The position numbers were made by a program, and so were the translations under genes. A DNA stretch of 33,028 nucleotides, taken from the NCBI GenBank assembly GCA_025358765.1, contig JANYIG010000099.1, positions 1 through 33,028 on the forward strand, given 5' to 3'. Under the pieces are notes generated by a model. That model searched no databases and was not told the DNA's origin. It saw only the letters and a program-made list of their open reading frames with translations. Source of the DNA: Candidatus Kapaibacterium sp. (GTDB lineage Bacteria > Bacteroidota > Ignavibacteria > Kapaibacteriales > UBA4661). The stretch's first letter is position 1. Each line of letters starts with the position of its first letter. Shown in pieces: positions 1-6,624 of the stretch.

Positions 1-293
1 TTGCGTCCCTCAGCGATGGTTTGGCGTTTAGTGTCTGTGTGCCGCACAATCACATCGGCGTATTGTTCGGCAATAACAAGAGTACGGTCGGTGCTGCCGC
101 CGTCACTCACGATAAGCTCAAGCGCATAGCATTCGCGGAGTTCTGGCGTGAAGGCGGTAAGTGTACGCTCAAGGAGTTTTTCTTCGTTCAGCGTCGGGAT
201 GATGACACTGATGCGCGGCAATTCCATGTCCGGCTGACGAGAAAGGCGCAATGGCGGCGCAGCAGTAGTGGTTTCAAGAGATTGTTGGTGCAT
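1..293 (-). CDS. family 2 glycosyltransferase, N-terminal part (runs off the window)
   Basis: Partial gene: reading the minus strand from ATG at 293 gives 97 codons with no stop before the window edge. After a ~25-residue Ser/Thr/Pro-containing leader comes a typical GT-A start, with ISVIIPTLNEEKLLERTL followed by LELIVSDGGSTDRTL and an end at IAEGR. The NE and DGGSTD segments are the nucleotide-sugar binding signatures of GT2 enzymes, which transfer a sugar from a nucleotide-sugar donor on the cytoplasmic side. The short spacing and the IAEGR segment resemble the small GT2 subfamily often annotated TIGR04283-like, but this is from memory. ATG 293 is preceded in frame by a TGA nine codons upstream; a second possible start is ATG at 224. 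The catalytic part lies outside the window, so acceptor and product are unknown. Confidence 0.8.
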   Translation of the reverse strand, partial: MHQQSLETTTAAPPLRLSRQPDMELPRISVIIPTLNEEKLLERTLTAFTPELRECYALELIVSDGGSTDRTLVIAEQYADVIVRHTDTKRQTIAEGR

Positions 294-440
294 ACATTCA
301 GCGTATTCAATTCATAATGTTTATACGTTGGCAGATGATATTGTGGTGTGTCAACATACCAAAATTTCCCCGAAAGCGCAATATTCAAGCAATATCGCCT
401 TGCTCACGCCATGCAATTTTTCAACAACCGAAAAAACTCC

Positions 441-469
441 TTGAATTTCAGCCCGAAAAGTGGTAAGAT
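441..469 (+). promoter_or_regulatory. candidate housekeeping promoter of ileS
   Basis: TTGAAT at 441-446 and TAAGAT at 464-469 are separated by exactly 17 bp, a good match to a sigma-70-type promoter. Transcription would begin near 476, giving a leader of about 28 nt before ATG 504. No experimental support; the call rests on spacing and sequence only. Confidence 0.45.
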
Positions 470-503
470 TGCGGCTTGTTTTACTGTAGAGGACACCGAC
501 ATA

Positions 504-3500
504 ATGTCTCAATCGTTTTTACCGTTTCCCGATAACCTTTCCTATCCCGCCTTAGAACATGAGGTACTGAAGATATGGGAGGAACACGACGTTTTTCATC
601 GCTCCGTCGAGGAGCGCAAAAACGCTGGCGCTCCTGTGTTTCTGTTTTACGAAGGTCCGCCGACGGTGAATGGTCGTCCGGGCATCCACCACGTAATGGG
701 CAGGACCATCAAAGATATGATGTGCCGCTACAAAACGCAGCGCGGTTACTATGTTCCCCGCATTGCCGGGTGGGACACACACGGATTGCCGGTTGAAATT
801 GCCGTTGAAAAAGAGCTTGGTATCACGGACAAAAAGCAAATTGATGATTACGGCATTGGCAAGTTTAACGAAGCTTGCAAAGCGTTTGTATATAAAAACA
901 TTGAGCAAAATTTAGGGTGGCGGGAACTCACACGACGCATGGGGTACTGGCTCGACCTCGACAATCCGTACATTACCTGTACGCCGGAATACGTCGAGTC
1001 TGTGTGGTGGTCGCTTCAGCAATTTTTCAACAAAGGGCTGATTTACAAAGATTTCAAGATTGTTCCGCAATCACCCACGATTGAAACGCCGCTCAGTTCG
1101 CACGAACTTTCGCTCGGCTATAAAGATGTGCGCGACCCGAATTGCTACTTAAAACTCAAACTTACTTCTTCTCCGCAAAAAGAACTTGAAGGCTCTGAAA
1201 TCATTGTCTGGACAACCACGCCGTGGACGTTGCTTTCCAACGTGGCGCTTGTGGTGGGCGCAGACATAAACTACGTGTTGGTTCACAACAAACGCGAGGT
1301 GAAATCCGGCAACGAAAAAATTACGCTCGAAGACAACCTTGTGCTTGCCGAAGAGCGTTTGTCCGTTCTTGAAGGCGAACACACAGTGCTTGCAACGTTC
1401 AAAGGCAGTGAAATTGCGGGTTCGCAGTACGAGCAGATTTTCCCGTACGCTGCGATTGACCGCGTGAAATATCCCGATGCGCTCACCGTGCTGCTTGGCG
1501 ATTTTGTTTCGACCAGCGACGGCTCTGGTGTTGTCCACATCGCGCCCGCATTTGGTCAGGACGACTTCGAGATGACGAAAAAATACAAACTCCCATTCTT
1601 GCAACTCGTAACACCCGGCGGGCGTTTTACGGCGGAAGCGGGTGAATTTGCGGGGCGCACGGTGAAAACGTTCACGTATCCTGACCGCACCGAAGAAGGT
1701 TCGGACAAAGACCTTGCGATTGCGCTCAAGAAGGCGGATAAAATCTATCGGTACTCAAACGATTACCTCCACAGCTATCCTCATTGCTGGCGCACAGGGA
1801 ACCCTGTGATCTACTACGCTCGTGAATCGTGGTTTATCAAATCACCGGCGTACAAAGATGCAATGATAACCAATAACAATCAGGTGAATTGGCAGCCGCC
1901 CGAAATTGGCTCTGGGCGCTTTGGTAACTGGCTTGAAGATGTAAAAGAATGGTCGCTTTCGCGTGACCGTTATTGGGGGACACCGCTCCCACTCTGGGTT
2001 TCGGAGGACGGCAAGGATGTGTTTGCGATTGGCTCTATCGCGGAATTAAAAGAGGGATTGTACGAATATCGTGTCGCAGGGCAAGAAAAAAAACGGGTTC
2101 CTATGCACGAAGCGCTTGCAAGCGGCATCGAATTTGACGTTCACCGCCCGTTTGTTGATCACGTGGTGTTCGAGAAAAATGGCAAAACCTATCGTCGCGT
2201 GACGGAAGTCATTGACGTATGGTACGATTCAGGGGCAATGCCGTTTGCACAGCTTCATTATCCGTTCGAGAATAAAGAGTTATTTGATAATTCTTTTCCT
2301 GCAGATTTTATCTGCGAGGCGATTGACCAAACACGGGGCTGGTTCTACACGCTGCACAATATTGCTACGGGCGTGTTTGGCAAACGGGCGTTCAAAAACA
2401 TCATTGTCAACGAACTTATTCTTGACAAAGATGGTCTCAAAATGTCGAAATCGAAGGGTAATGTTGTTGACCCGTTCGACGTGATGGAAGAATTTGGTGC
2501 GGATGCCGTTCGCTGGTATTTTATCACGAGCAATCCGCCATGGAAACCCACGCGCTTCAATAAAACGGACATTGCACAAACCGTCGTCTCAGACTTCCTG
2601 CGGTCGCTGACGAACACCTACGCATTTTTTGCGCTGTACGCCAACATTGACGAATTTACGGGCGCAGAGGCGGAAGTGCCGATTGCGAGCCGCCCAGAGA
2701 TAGACCGATGGATTCTCTCGAAATTGAATACTACGCTTGCTGAATACCTGCGATTGATGGACGCATACGAAATCACGAAGGCAATGCGCCTCGTGCAAGA
2801 TTTTATGCGCTACGAAGCCTCAAACTGGTACGTGCGCCGCAATCGTCGTCGTTTTTGGAAGGGTGAAAAAGATGCGGAAAAAATCGCCGCGTACCAAACG
2901 CTCAAAACCGTGCTTTCCACGATGTGCAGCATGATGGCTCCGTGTGCGCCGTTCCTTGCAGACGACCTCTATCGCCGTTTGCATGGCGAGCGGTCTGTTG
3001 TGAGTGGGAAGCTGACATCGGTGCATCTGGAGCAAATGCCCGTGCCGGACATGACACTTGTAGATGCAGCATTGGAGCGCCATATGGCTCGTGCGCAAGA
3101 AATCGTCTCGCTTGCGCGGTCGTTGCGAGAAAAATCAAAAATTAAAATTCGTCAGCCACTTCGCCGCATCCTTGTTCCTGTCTCGTCGCCGGACGAGCGT
3201 CGTGAGATTCAAGCGGTGGAAGACATCATCATGGAAGAACTCAACGTAAAAGCTGTTGAGTATGTGACGGGGGACACAGACATCGTGAAGAAGTCTGCAA
3301 AAGGTAATTTTAAGACGCTTGGCAAAAAATTCGGCAAAGAAACACAACTTGTGGCGAATGCTATCAAAGAATTGAATGTGGTGCAAATCCGCGAATTAGA
3401 ACGCACACAGGCGTACACGATTGTGCTTGGTGAAACGTCCTACACGGTTGCGTTAGACGACGTGGAAATCCAAAGTGAAGACATTGAAGGCTGGCTTGTA

Positions 3501-3812
3501 GCATCGTCCGGTGCGACGACGGTTGCATTAGATACGGAGTTCGATGCAGCGCTGAAAAATGAAGGCACGGCACGCGAATTCGTGAGCAAATTACAGAGCC
3601 TTCGCAAAGAATCTGGCTTTGAAGTAACCGATAGAATCCGCATCCAATATAGTGCTTCGGATGAGTACCGAAAAGCATTTGAGGTAATGCGTGAGTACAT
3701 CATCCAAGAAACGCTCTGCGAAGCGCTTGAATACGTATCGTCACTCAATGGTGCGGCAACGACTTTAGATGTGAACGATGAAGCCGTTGTGGTCAATGTG
3801 ACAAAAGCGTAG
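504..3812 (+). CDS. ileS: isoleucyl-tRNA synthetase
   Basis: Class I aminoacyl-tRNA synthetase that charges tRNA-Ile in the cytoplasm; 1102 residues. The ATP-binding HIGH signature is present as GIHH (about residues 60-63, in the context GPPTVNGRPGIHH), and the second signature is KMSKS at about 646-650. WDTHGLPVE follows the first motif, and the editing-domain segment TTTPWTLLSN lies in the connective polypeptide. The C-terminal part carries the anticodon-binding helices (residues about 720-900) and an extended tail rather than the four-Cys zinc finger of the E. coli-type enzyme, fitting the longer eukaryote-like/type 2 class common in Bacteroidota and Chlorobiota. The frame is open upstream to a GTG at 348, but ATG 504 is preferred: AGAGGA lies about 10 nt upstream, homology starts right after it, and the promoter-like 441-469 falls inside the longer version. 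Confidence 0.97.
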   Translation: MSQSFLPFPDNLSYPALEHEVLKIWEEHDVFHRSVEERKNAGAPVFLFYEGPPTVNGRPGIHHVMGRTIKDMMCRYKTQRGYYVPRIAGWDTHGLPVEIAVEKELGITDKKQIDDYGIGKFNEACKAFVYKNIEQNLGWRELTRRMGYWLDLDNPYITCTPEYVESVWWSLQQFFNKGLIYKDFKIVPQSPTIETPLSSHELSLGYKDVRDPNCYLKLKLTSSPQKELEGSEIIVWTTTPWTLLSNVALVVGADINYVLVHNKREVKSGNEKITLEDNLVLAEERLSVLEGEHTVLATFKGSEIAGSQYEQIFPYAAIDRVKYPDALTVLLGDFVSTSDGSGVVHIAPAFGQDDFEMTKKYKLPFLQLVTPGGRFTAEAGEFAGRTVKTFTYPDRTEEGSDKDLAIALKKADKIYRYSNDYLHSYPHCWRTGNPVIYYARESWFIKSPAYKDAMITNNNQVNWQPPEIGSGRFGNWLEDVKEWSLSRDRYWGTPLPLWVSEDGKDVFAIGSIAELKEGLYEYRVAGQEKKRVPMHEALASGIEFDVHRPFVDHVVFEKNGKTYRRVTEVIDVWYDSGAMPFAQLHYPFENKELFDNSFPADFICEAIDQTRGWFYTLHNIATGVFGKRAFKNIIVNELILDKDGLKMSKSKGNVVDPFDVMEEFGADAVRWYFITSNPPWKPTRFNKTDIAQTVVSDFLRSLTNTYAFFALYANIDEFTGAEAEVPIASRPEIDRWILSKLNTTLAEYLRLMDAYEITKAMRLVQDFMRYEASNWYVRRNRRRFWKGEKDAEKIAAYQTLKTVLSTMCSMMAPCAPFLADDLYRRLHGERSVVSGKLTSVHLEQMPVPDMTLVDAALERHMARAQEIVSLARSLREKSKIKIRQPLRRILVPVSSPDERREIQAVEDIIMEELNVKAVEYVTGDTDIVKKSAKGNFKTLGKKFGKETQLVANAIKELNVVQIRELERTQAYTIVLGETSYTVALDDVEIQSEDIEGWLVASSGATTVALDTEFDAALKNEGTAREFVSKLQSLRKESGFEVTDRIRIQYSASDEYRKAFEVMREYIIQETLCEALEYVSSLNGAATTLDVNDEAVVVNVTKA

Positions 3813-3820
3813 CACGATGT

Positions 3821-3985
3821 CAGGAATTTAAGTTTAGATAACCTTGACTACCCTCAAGCGCATCATCCCTCTGCAAGCCGCCACGAAGACGTGTTACGTC
3901 TTGCTTCTCCCCTTATAAGGGGAGATTGAGTGGGGTTCTTGCGCGTAAGGTTTGATGCGGTTTTCAGGAATTTATCTAAACTTCA
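3821..3985. repeat. intergenic repeat-like element with inverted ends and an 18-nt palindrome
   Basis: The decamer CAGGAATTTA occurs at 3821 and again at 3965. A perfect 12-nt inverted repeat, AAGTTTAGATAA at 3830-3841 and TTATCTAAACTT at 3972-3983, brackets about 130 nt. Inside lies the perfect palindrome CTCCCCTTATAAGGGGAG (3907-3924) followed by ATTGAGTGGGGTT. No ORF is present. The layout resembles a small non-autonomous interspersed repeat, but only one complete copy is visible, so family membership cannot be shown. It could also act as the ileS terminator, although no T-run follows the palindrome. Confidence 0.45.
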
Positions 3986-4044
3986 ACAGGAAACAACTAC
4001 AAAAAAAACTTTACCTACTACCAATCTCAAGTGAGGAGAATATT

Positions 4045-4803
4045 ATGGCAAAAACAGCCGTTAAACCAACGACAAAAGGTTCTGCTGCAAAAAGCAAAAC
4101 TTCTACCGCCGCTAAACCAGCAGCAGTGAATAAAGTGTCGGCAAAAGCAGCAGAGGAAAAAAAATCGGCAACGAAAAAAGCTGCCGTCGGAGCAAAAACT
4201 TCCGCTCAAAAAGCAGTAACAGTTGCTCCAGAAAAACTTGTGATGCCGAAGAACGTTCCTGTTACAGCAGAAATGATGGAGCAGGAAACAGCATTACTTT
4301 ATGCAGATAACGACCGTGAAACCCGTCAGCAAATAGCAGAGCGCGAAGAAGCCGAAGCGGCTGCAAACCGCCTTGCTGCACGTCCGAAGGTGCGCTATTC
4401 TGACGCAGATTTGAAGATGTTCCGCGCCCATATCGAAACCGAGCGCAAAAAAGCGGTTGAAGAATTTCAGATTCTAAAGGAAAATCTCGAAGACATCACC
4501 AACTCAGAGATGGCAGACGAAAACGCCTCGTACTCGATGCATATGGCGGAACAAGGCACGAATGCTCAAGAGAAGGAGAAAATCTACGCGCACGTACAAC
4601 GTCTAAGCGATCACATCAAAAAACTCGACGAGGCACTCCAGCGCATCAACGACAAAGTTTATGGCATTTGCAAAATGTGCGGTATTTTGATTGCGAAAGA
4701 GCGTCTGCTTGCCGTGCCGATTACTACACAGTCTGCGTCGTACAAAATTCACAAGCGTTGCCCTGACGACGGCATTGACCGTATTACGCCAGTGCAGAAA
4801 TAA
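4045..4803 (+). CDS. TraR/DksA-type zinc-finger protein with long Lys/Ala-rich N-terminal tail
   Basis: A 252-residue protein in two parts. Residues 1 to about 75 are low-complexity Lys/Ala/Thr, like a histone H1 tail. Residues about 115-252 resemble TraR/DksA proteins: a long charged coiled-coil helical hairpin (about 120-205), then YGICKMCG and a short zinc-binding end. DksA-family proteins enter the RNA polymerase secondary channel and modulate initiation. The putative metal ligands are C209, C212, H236 and C239; the third position, usually Cys in DksA, is His here (IHKRC). The start is ATG 4045 because GAGGAG sits six bases upstream; an in-frame TTG at 3952 would add a tail with no RBS. 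The gene stands alone between the intergenic repeat and a strong terminator. The exact role (transcription factor or nucleoid-associated protein) is open. Confidence 0.85.
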   Translation: MAKTAVKPTTKGSAAKSKTSTAAKPAAVNKVSAKAAEEKKSATKKAAVGAKTSAQKAVTVAPEKLVMPKNVPVTAEMMEQETALLYADNDRETRQQIAEREEAEAAANRLAARPKVRYSDADLKMFRAHIETERKKAVEEFQILKENLEDITNSEMADENASYSMHMAEQGTNAQEKEKIYAHVQRLSDHIKKLDEALQRINDKVYGICKMCGILIAKERLLAVPITTQSASYKIHKRCPDDGIDRITPVQK

Positions 4804-4841
4804 TCGTTACAGGCAAGATTCATTGCTGCGATAGACAAACA

Positions 4842-4881
4842 AACGCCGTTGCCCTTTTAGAAAAAGGGCAACGGCGTTTTT
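4842..4881. terminator. strong, probably bidirectional terminator
   Basis: A perfect 17-bp stem (arms 4842-4858 and 4862-4878) with a 3-nt loop is followed by TTTTT on the plus strand. It sits 38 nt after the TraR/DksA-like gene and 24 nt beyond the stop of the convergent MarR-GNAT gene, so it can end both transcripts. Confidence 0.9.
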
Positions 4882-4905
4882 GTTGGGATGAACATAGGCA
4901 CTCCA

Positions 4906-5868
4906 TTACAACCAAATCTCCATCGCAATATTTGCACGGTTGTACGGTGAGCTAAACTCTGGAAGGCGTGTAAATCCAAGTTTGTAATACAAATTGATTG
5001 CCGGAGCAAGAACGGTATTGCTCTCCAAATACACGCGCTTCATGCCCATTTCCCGAGCTTTTTCGAGTGCCGCCTGCCCTAATTTCCAACCTACGTGTTT
5101 GCCTTGTGCTGCTTCGGCAACTGCCATTTTTGCTAATTCTACGGTGTCGTTGTTCATGGCAATAAGCGCAACTGCGCCAACGTATTCGCCATCCAGCGTT
5201 GCCAGCAAAATTGCCCCGCCGCTTTCTAAAATCGTATGTTCAGCCGCTTCTAATGCTTTACGGTCTCCGTCTTCGACCGTAAAAAACCGCTTTATCCATG
5301 CGTAGTTCAGACGTTTGTAGGCTTCTAAATACTCTTTAGTGTGCTTCCCACCTTGCTTACACTCAATAATTTTCACCACAGAATGTGTGCGTTCTTTGCG
5401 CTGCGCTGTCATGCGTTCTGTGTAGTTCAACCGTTGTAGGGCACGCTCGTAATCCTGCAAGGCGGCGAGCGGATTGGTGCTGCACTCAGCGAAAATAGCG
5501 GTCATCACAACTTCAATATCTTCCAGCATTGTGAGCATTTTTGCCTGCTCTTTGCGACCTTTTGCGGTGAGTTGTACGTGGGTCTGCCGCTTGTCTTCAG
5601 GACTTTTGGCGAGCGTCACAATCTTCGCTGCCGCCATTTCTTTTAATGTCTGGCTGACCGAAGCGTGAGTGTGACCCACGTACTCCGCAAGCTCAGTAAC
5701 AGTAGTGCCACCATCCCAAATAATCGCTTGAAAAATCGGAAACCATCGTACTTCAAGCTGTACGTCGTACATGGTATAAACCTGCGTTGCCCACTGCGAC
5801 ATCATTTCACCTAAACGGCGCAAATAGCTACCAAAGGCGATTTTTCCGGCACGTTGGTAAAATTCCAT
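4906..5868 (-). CDS. MarR-family regulator fused to a GNAT acetyltransferase
   Basis: 320 residues. The N-terminal half (about 1-145) is a winged-helix MarR domain: a recognition region TVTELAEYVGHTHASVSQTL, then the wing with DKRQTHVQLTAKGR. The C-terminal half (about 165-320) is a GNAT fold with AQGKHVGWKLGQAALEKARE as the acetyl-CoA loop, followed by the YLESNTVLAPAINLYYKLGF segment typical of GNAT C-termini. Such fused proteins are known and usually annotated as bifunctional HTH regulator/acetyltransferases; the acetyl acceptor is unknown. ATG 5868 is chosen because it lies one base after the stop of the upstream GNAT gene, with AGGAAA about 9 nt upstream; a longer start at 5895 would overlap that gene. 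The two genes form an operon, and the operator-like palindrome in their promoter suggests autoregulation (inference). Confidence 0.9.
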   Translation of the reverse strand: MEFYQRAGKIAFGSYLRRLGEMMSQWATQVYTMYDVQLEVRWFPIFQAIIWDGGTTVTELAEYVGHTHASVSQTLKEMAAAKIVTLAKSPEDKRQTHVQLTAKGRKEQAKMLTMLEDIEVVMTAIFAECSTNPLAALQDYERALQRLNYTERMTAQRKERTHSVVKIIECKQGGKHTKEYLEAYKRLNYAWIKRFFTVEDGDRKALEAAEHTILESGGAILLATLDGEYVGAVALIAMNNDTVELAKMAVAEAAQGKHVGWKLGQAALEKAREMGMKRVYLESNTVLAPAINLYYKLGFTRLPEFSSPYNRANIAMEIWL

Positions 5869-5869
5869 G

Positions 5870-6409
5870 TTATATTTCCTTTCGCATGGGAACAAAAGGA
5901 ATCATCACGCCGTCGCCCGCATCGTGCAGAATAGAATCGCTTGGAATGAAGCCATATTCGCGGTAGAGTTTTACGCCCGGCAACGTTCCCATCAATTCCA
6001 ATGCCGTGAACCCGTGTTCGCGGACAGCATGTTCGCAGTGTTCGAGCAGCATTTTTCCAAGCCCGCGCCGTGCATGATTCGGGTGTACAAAAAATGCACG
6101 AATCCGTGCTGCATCGGTGCGTGGGTCGAGTTCTTCCGAAACCCGCGCAGCAAATTGGTCGCCGCCAAAGAGTGTCTTTTTTTTACTCCACCCCCCACAA
6201 GCCGCTATTTCACGTGCTTCTGAGGCTTCGATAACGAAATATGTACCGTCGTTGATAAGTTCGGTATCTACACCAAAAACGGTTTTGAGCGCCGCTTCGA
6301 TTTGCTCTGGGGAATATTCTTCACGACTGAGTCCACGTACGGAATTTTCGATAAGCATCATCATTACTGGCTTATCGGCAAGTGTAGCAGGGCGAATAGT
6401 ATAGTTCAT
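5870..6409 (-). CDS. GNAT-family N-acetyltransferase
   Basis: A 179-residue single-domain GNAT protein. It starts MNYTIRPATLADKPVMM, the usual beta1-alpha1 opening of the fold. The acetyl-CoA pyrophosphate loop is seen at FVHPNHARRGLGKMLLEHCE (about residues 107-126), followed by the beta5 segment ALELMGTLPGVKLYREYGF. It would transfer an acetyl group from acetyl-CoA to an amine of unknown identity. It is the first gene of a two-gene operon, and its stop codon is separated by one base from the start of the MarR-GNAT fusion, so the two are probably translated together. A typical Shine-Dalgarno is not visible before ATG 6409. Confidence 0.9.
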   Translation of the reverse strand: MNYTIRPATLADKPVMMMLIENSVRGLSREEYSPEQIEAALKTVFGVDTELINDGTYFVIEASEAREIAACGGWSKKKTLFGGDQFAARVSEELDPRTDAARIRAFFVHPNHARRGLGKMLLEHCEHAVREHGFTALELMGTLPGVKLYREYGFIPSDSILHDAGDGVMIPFVPMRKEI

Positions 6410-6437
6410 AGAGTGTATTTTTATAGGATAGAAATTG

Positions 6438-6451
6438 CGTAATTACTTACG
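6438..6451. promoter_or_regulatory. operator-like palindrome, candidate MarR site
   Basis: CGTAATTACTTACG is an inverted repeat (CGTAA-N4-TTACG). It lies immediately downstream of the -10 element of the minus-strand promoter, across the expected transcription start, which is a classical position for repression. The first operon product containing a DNA-binding domain is the MarR-GNAT fusion, so self-repression is the simplest reading. The binding itself is inferred. Confidence 0.45.
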
Positions 6452-6452
6452 T

Positions 6453-6481
6453 AAAATAATTAATAAAAAAATAATTGTCAA
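6453..6481 (-). promoter_or_regulatory. promoter of the GNAT / MarR-GNAT operon
   Basis: On the minus strand a perfect TTGACA (6481-6476) is followed after 17 bp by TATTTT (6458-6453). Expected transcription start is near 6446, giving a leader of about 37 nt to ATG 6409. The -35 match and spacing make this one of the clearest promoters in the window. Confidence 0.6.
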
Positions 6482-6503
6482 GAAAAAACAGCGAGAAAAG
6501 TAC

Positions 6504-6538
6504 AAAGCCGTTACTCTTTTGGAAAGGGCAACGGCTTT
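6504..6538. terminator. hairpin at the end of the membrane-protein array
   Basis: Arms AAAGCCGTTACTCTTT and AAAGGGCAACGGCTTT form a 16-bp stem with one or two imperfect pairs. TTTTT follows on the plus strand and GTACTTTT on the minus strand. It ends the minus-strand array 12196-6511 and also separates it from the promoter of the GNAT operon. Its 13-nt arm AAAGGGCAACGGC is identical to an arm of the hairpin at 4842-4881. Confidence 0.65.
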
Positions 6539-6624
6539 TTAGCACGTTTTCGTGTGGACATGCGGCTAGCCTTTGTTTTGCATTGCCGCTTTCGGCTTTT
6601 CGTCGCGGTAGAAGATTTGCTCAT
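6511..6624 (-). CDS. short basic ORF overlapping the preceding stop (ATGA); possible remnant of a fourth array gene
   Basis: 37 codons starting MSKSSTATKSRKR and ending KKPLPFPKE, with 14 Lys/Arg residues. Its ATG (6624-6622) overlaps the TGA (6623-6621) of the membrane-protein gene upstream, an arrangement typical of translational coupling. Composition and opening resemble the cationic cytoplasmic tails at the N-termini of the three membrane proteins of this array, particularly the one at 8623-10200, which starts MSKKPTSASTQKKRPAKGSS. No hydrophobic segment follows; the stop codon lies inside the terminator hairpin. It may be a real small basic protein, the stub of a deleted fourth gene, or chance. 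It was found by reading the sequence past the stop of the array. Confidence 0.35.
   Translation of the reverse strand: MSKSSTATKSRKRQCKTKASRMSTRKRAKKPLPFPKE

Noticed and set aside
349-354. TTGACA on the minus strand upstream of the glycosyltransferase
   Set aside because: The nearest -10-like TATAAA is 23 bp away, too far for a standard promoter.
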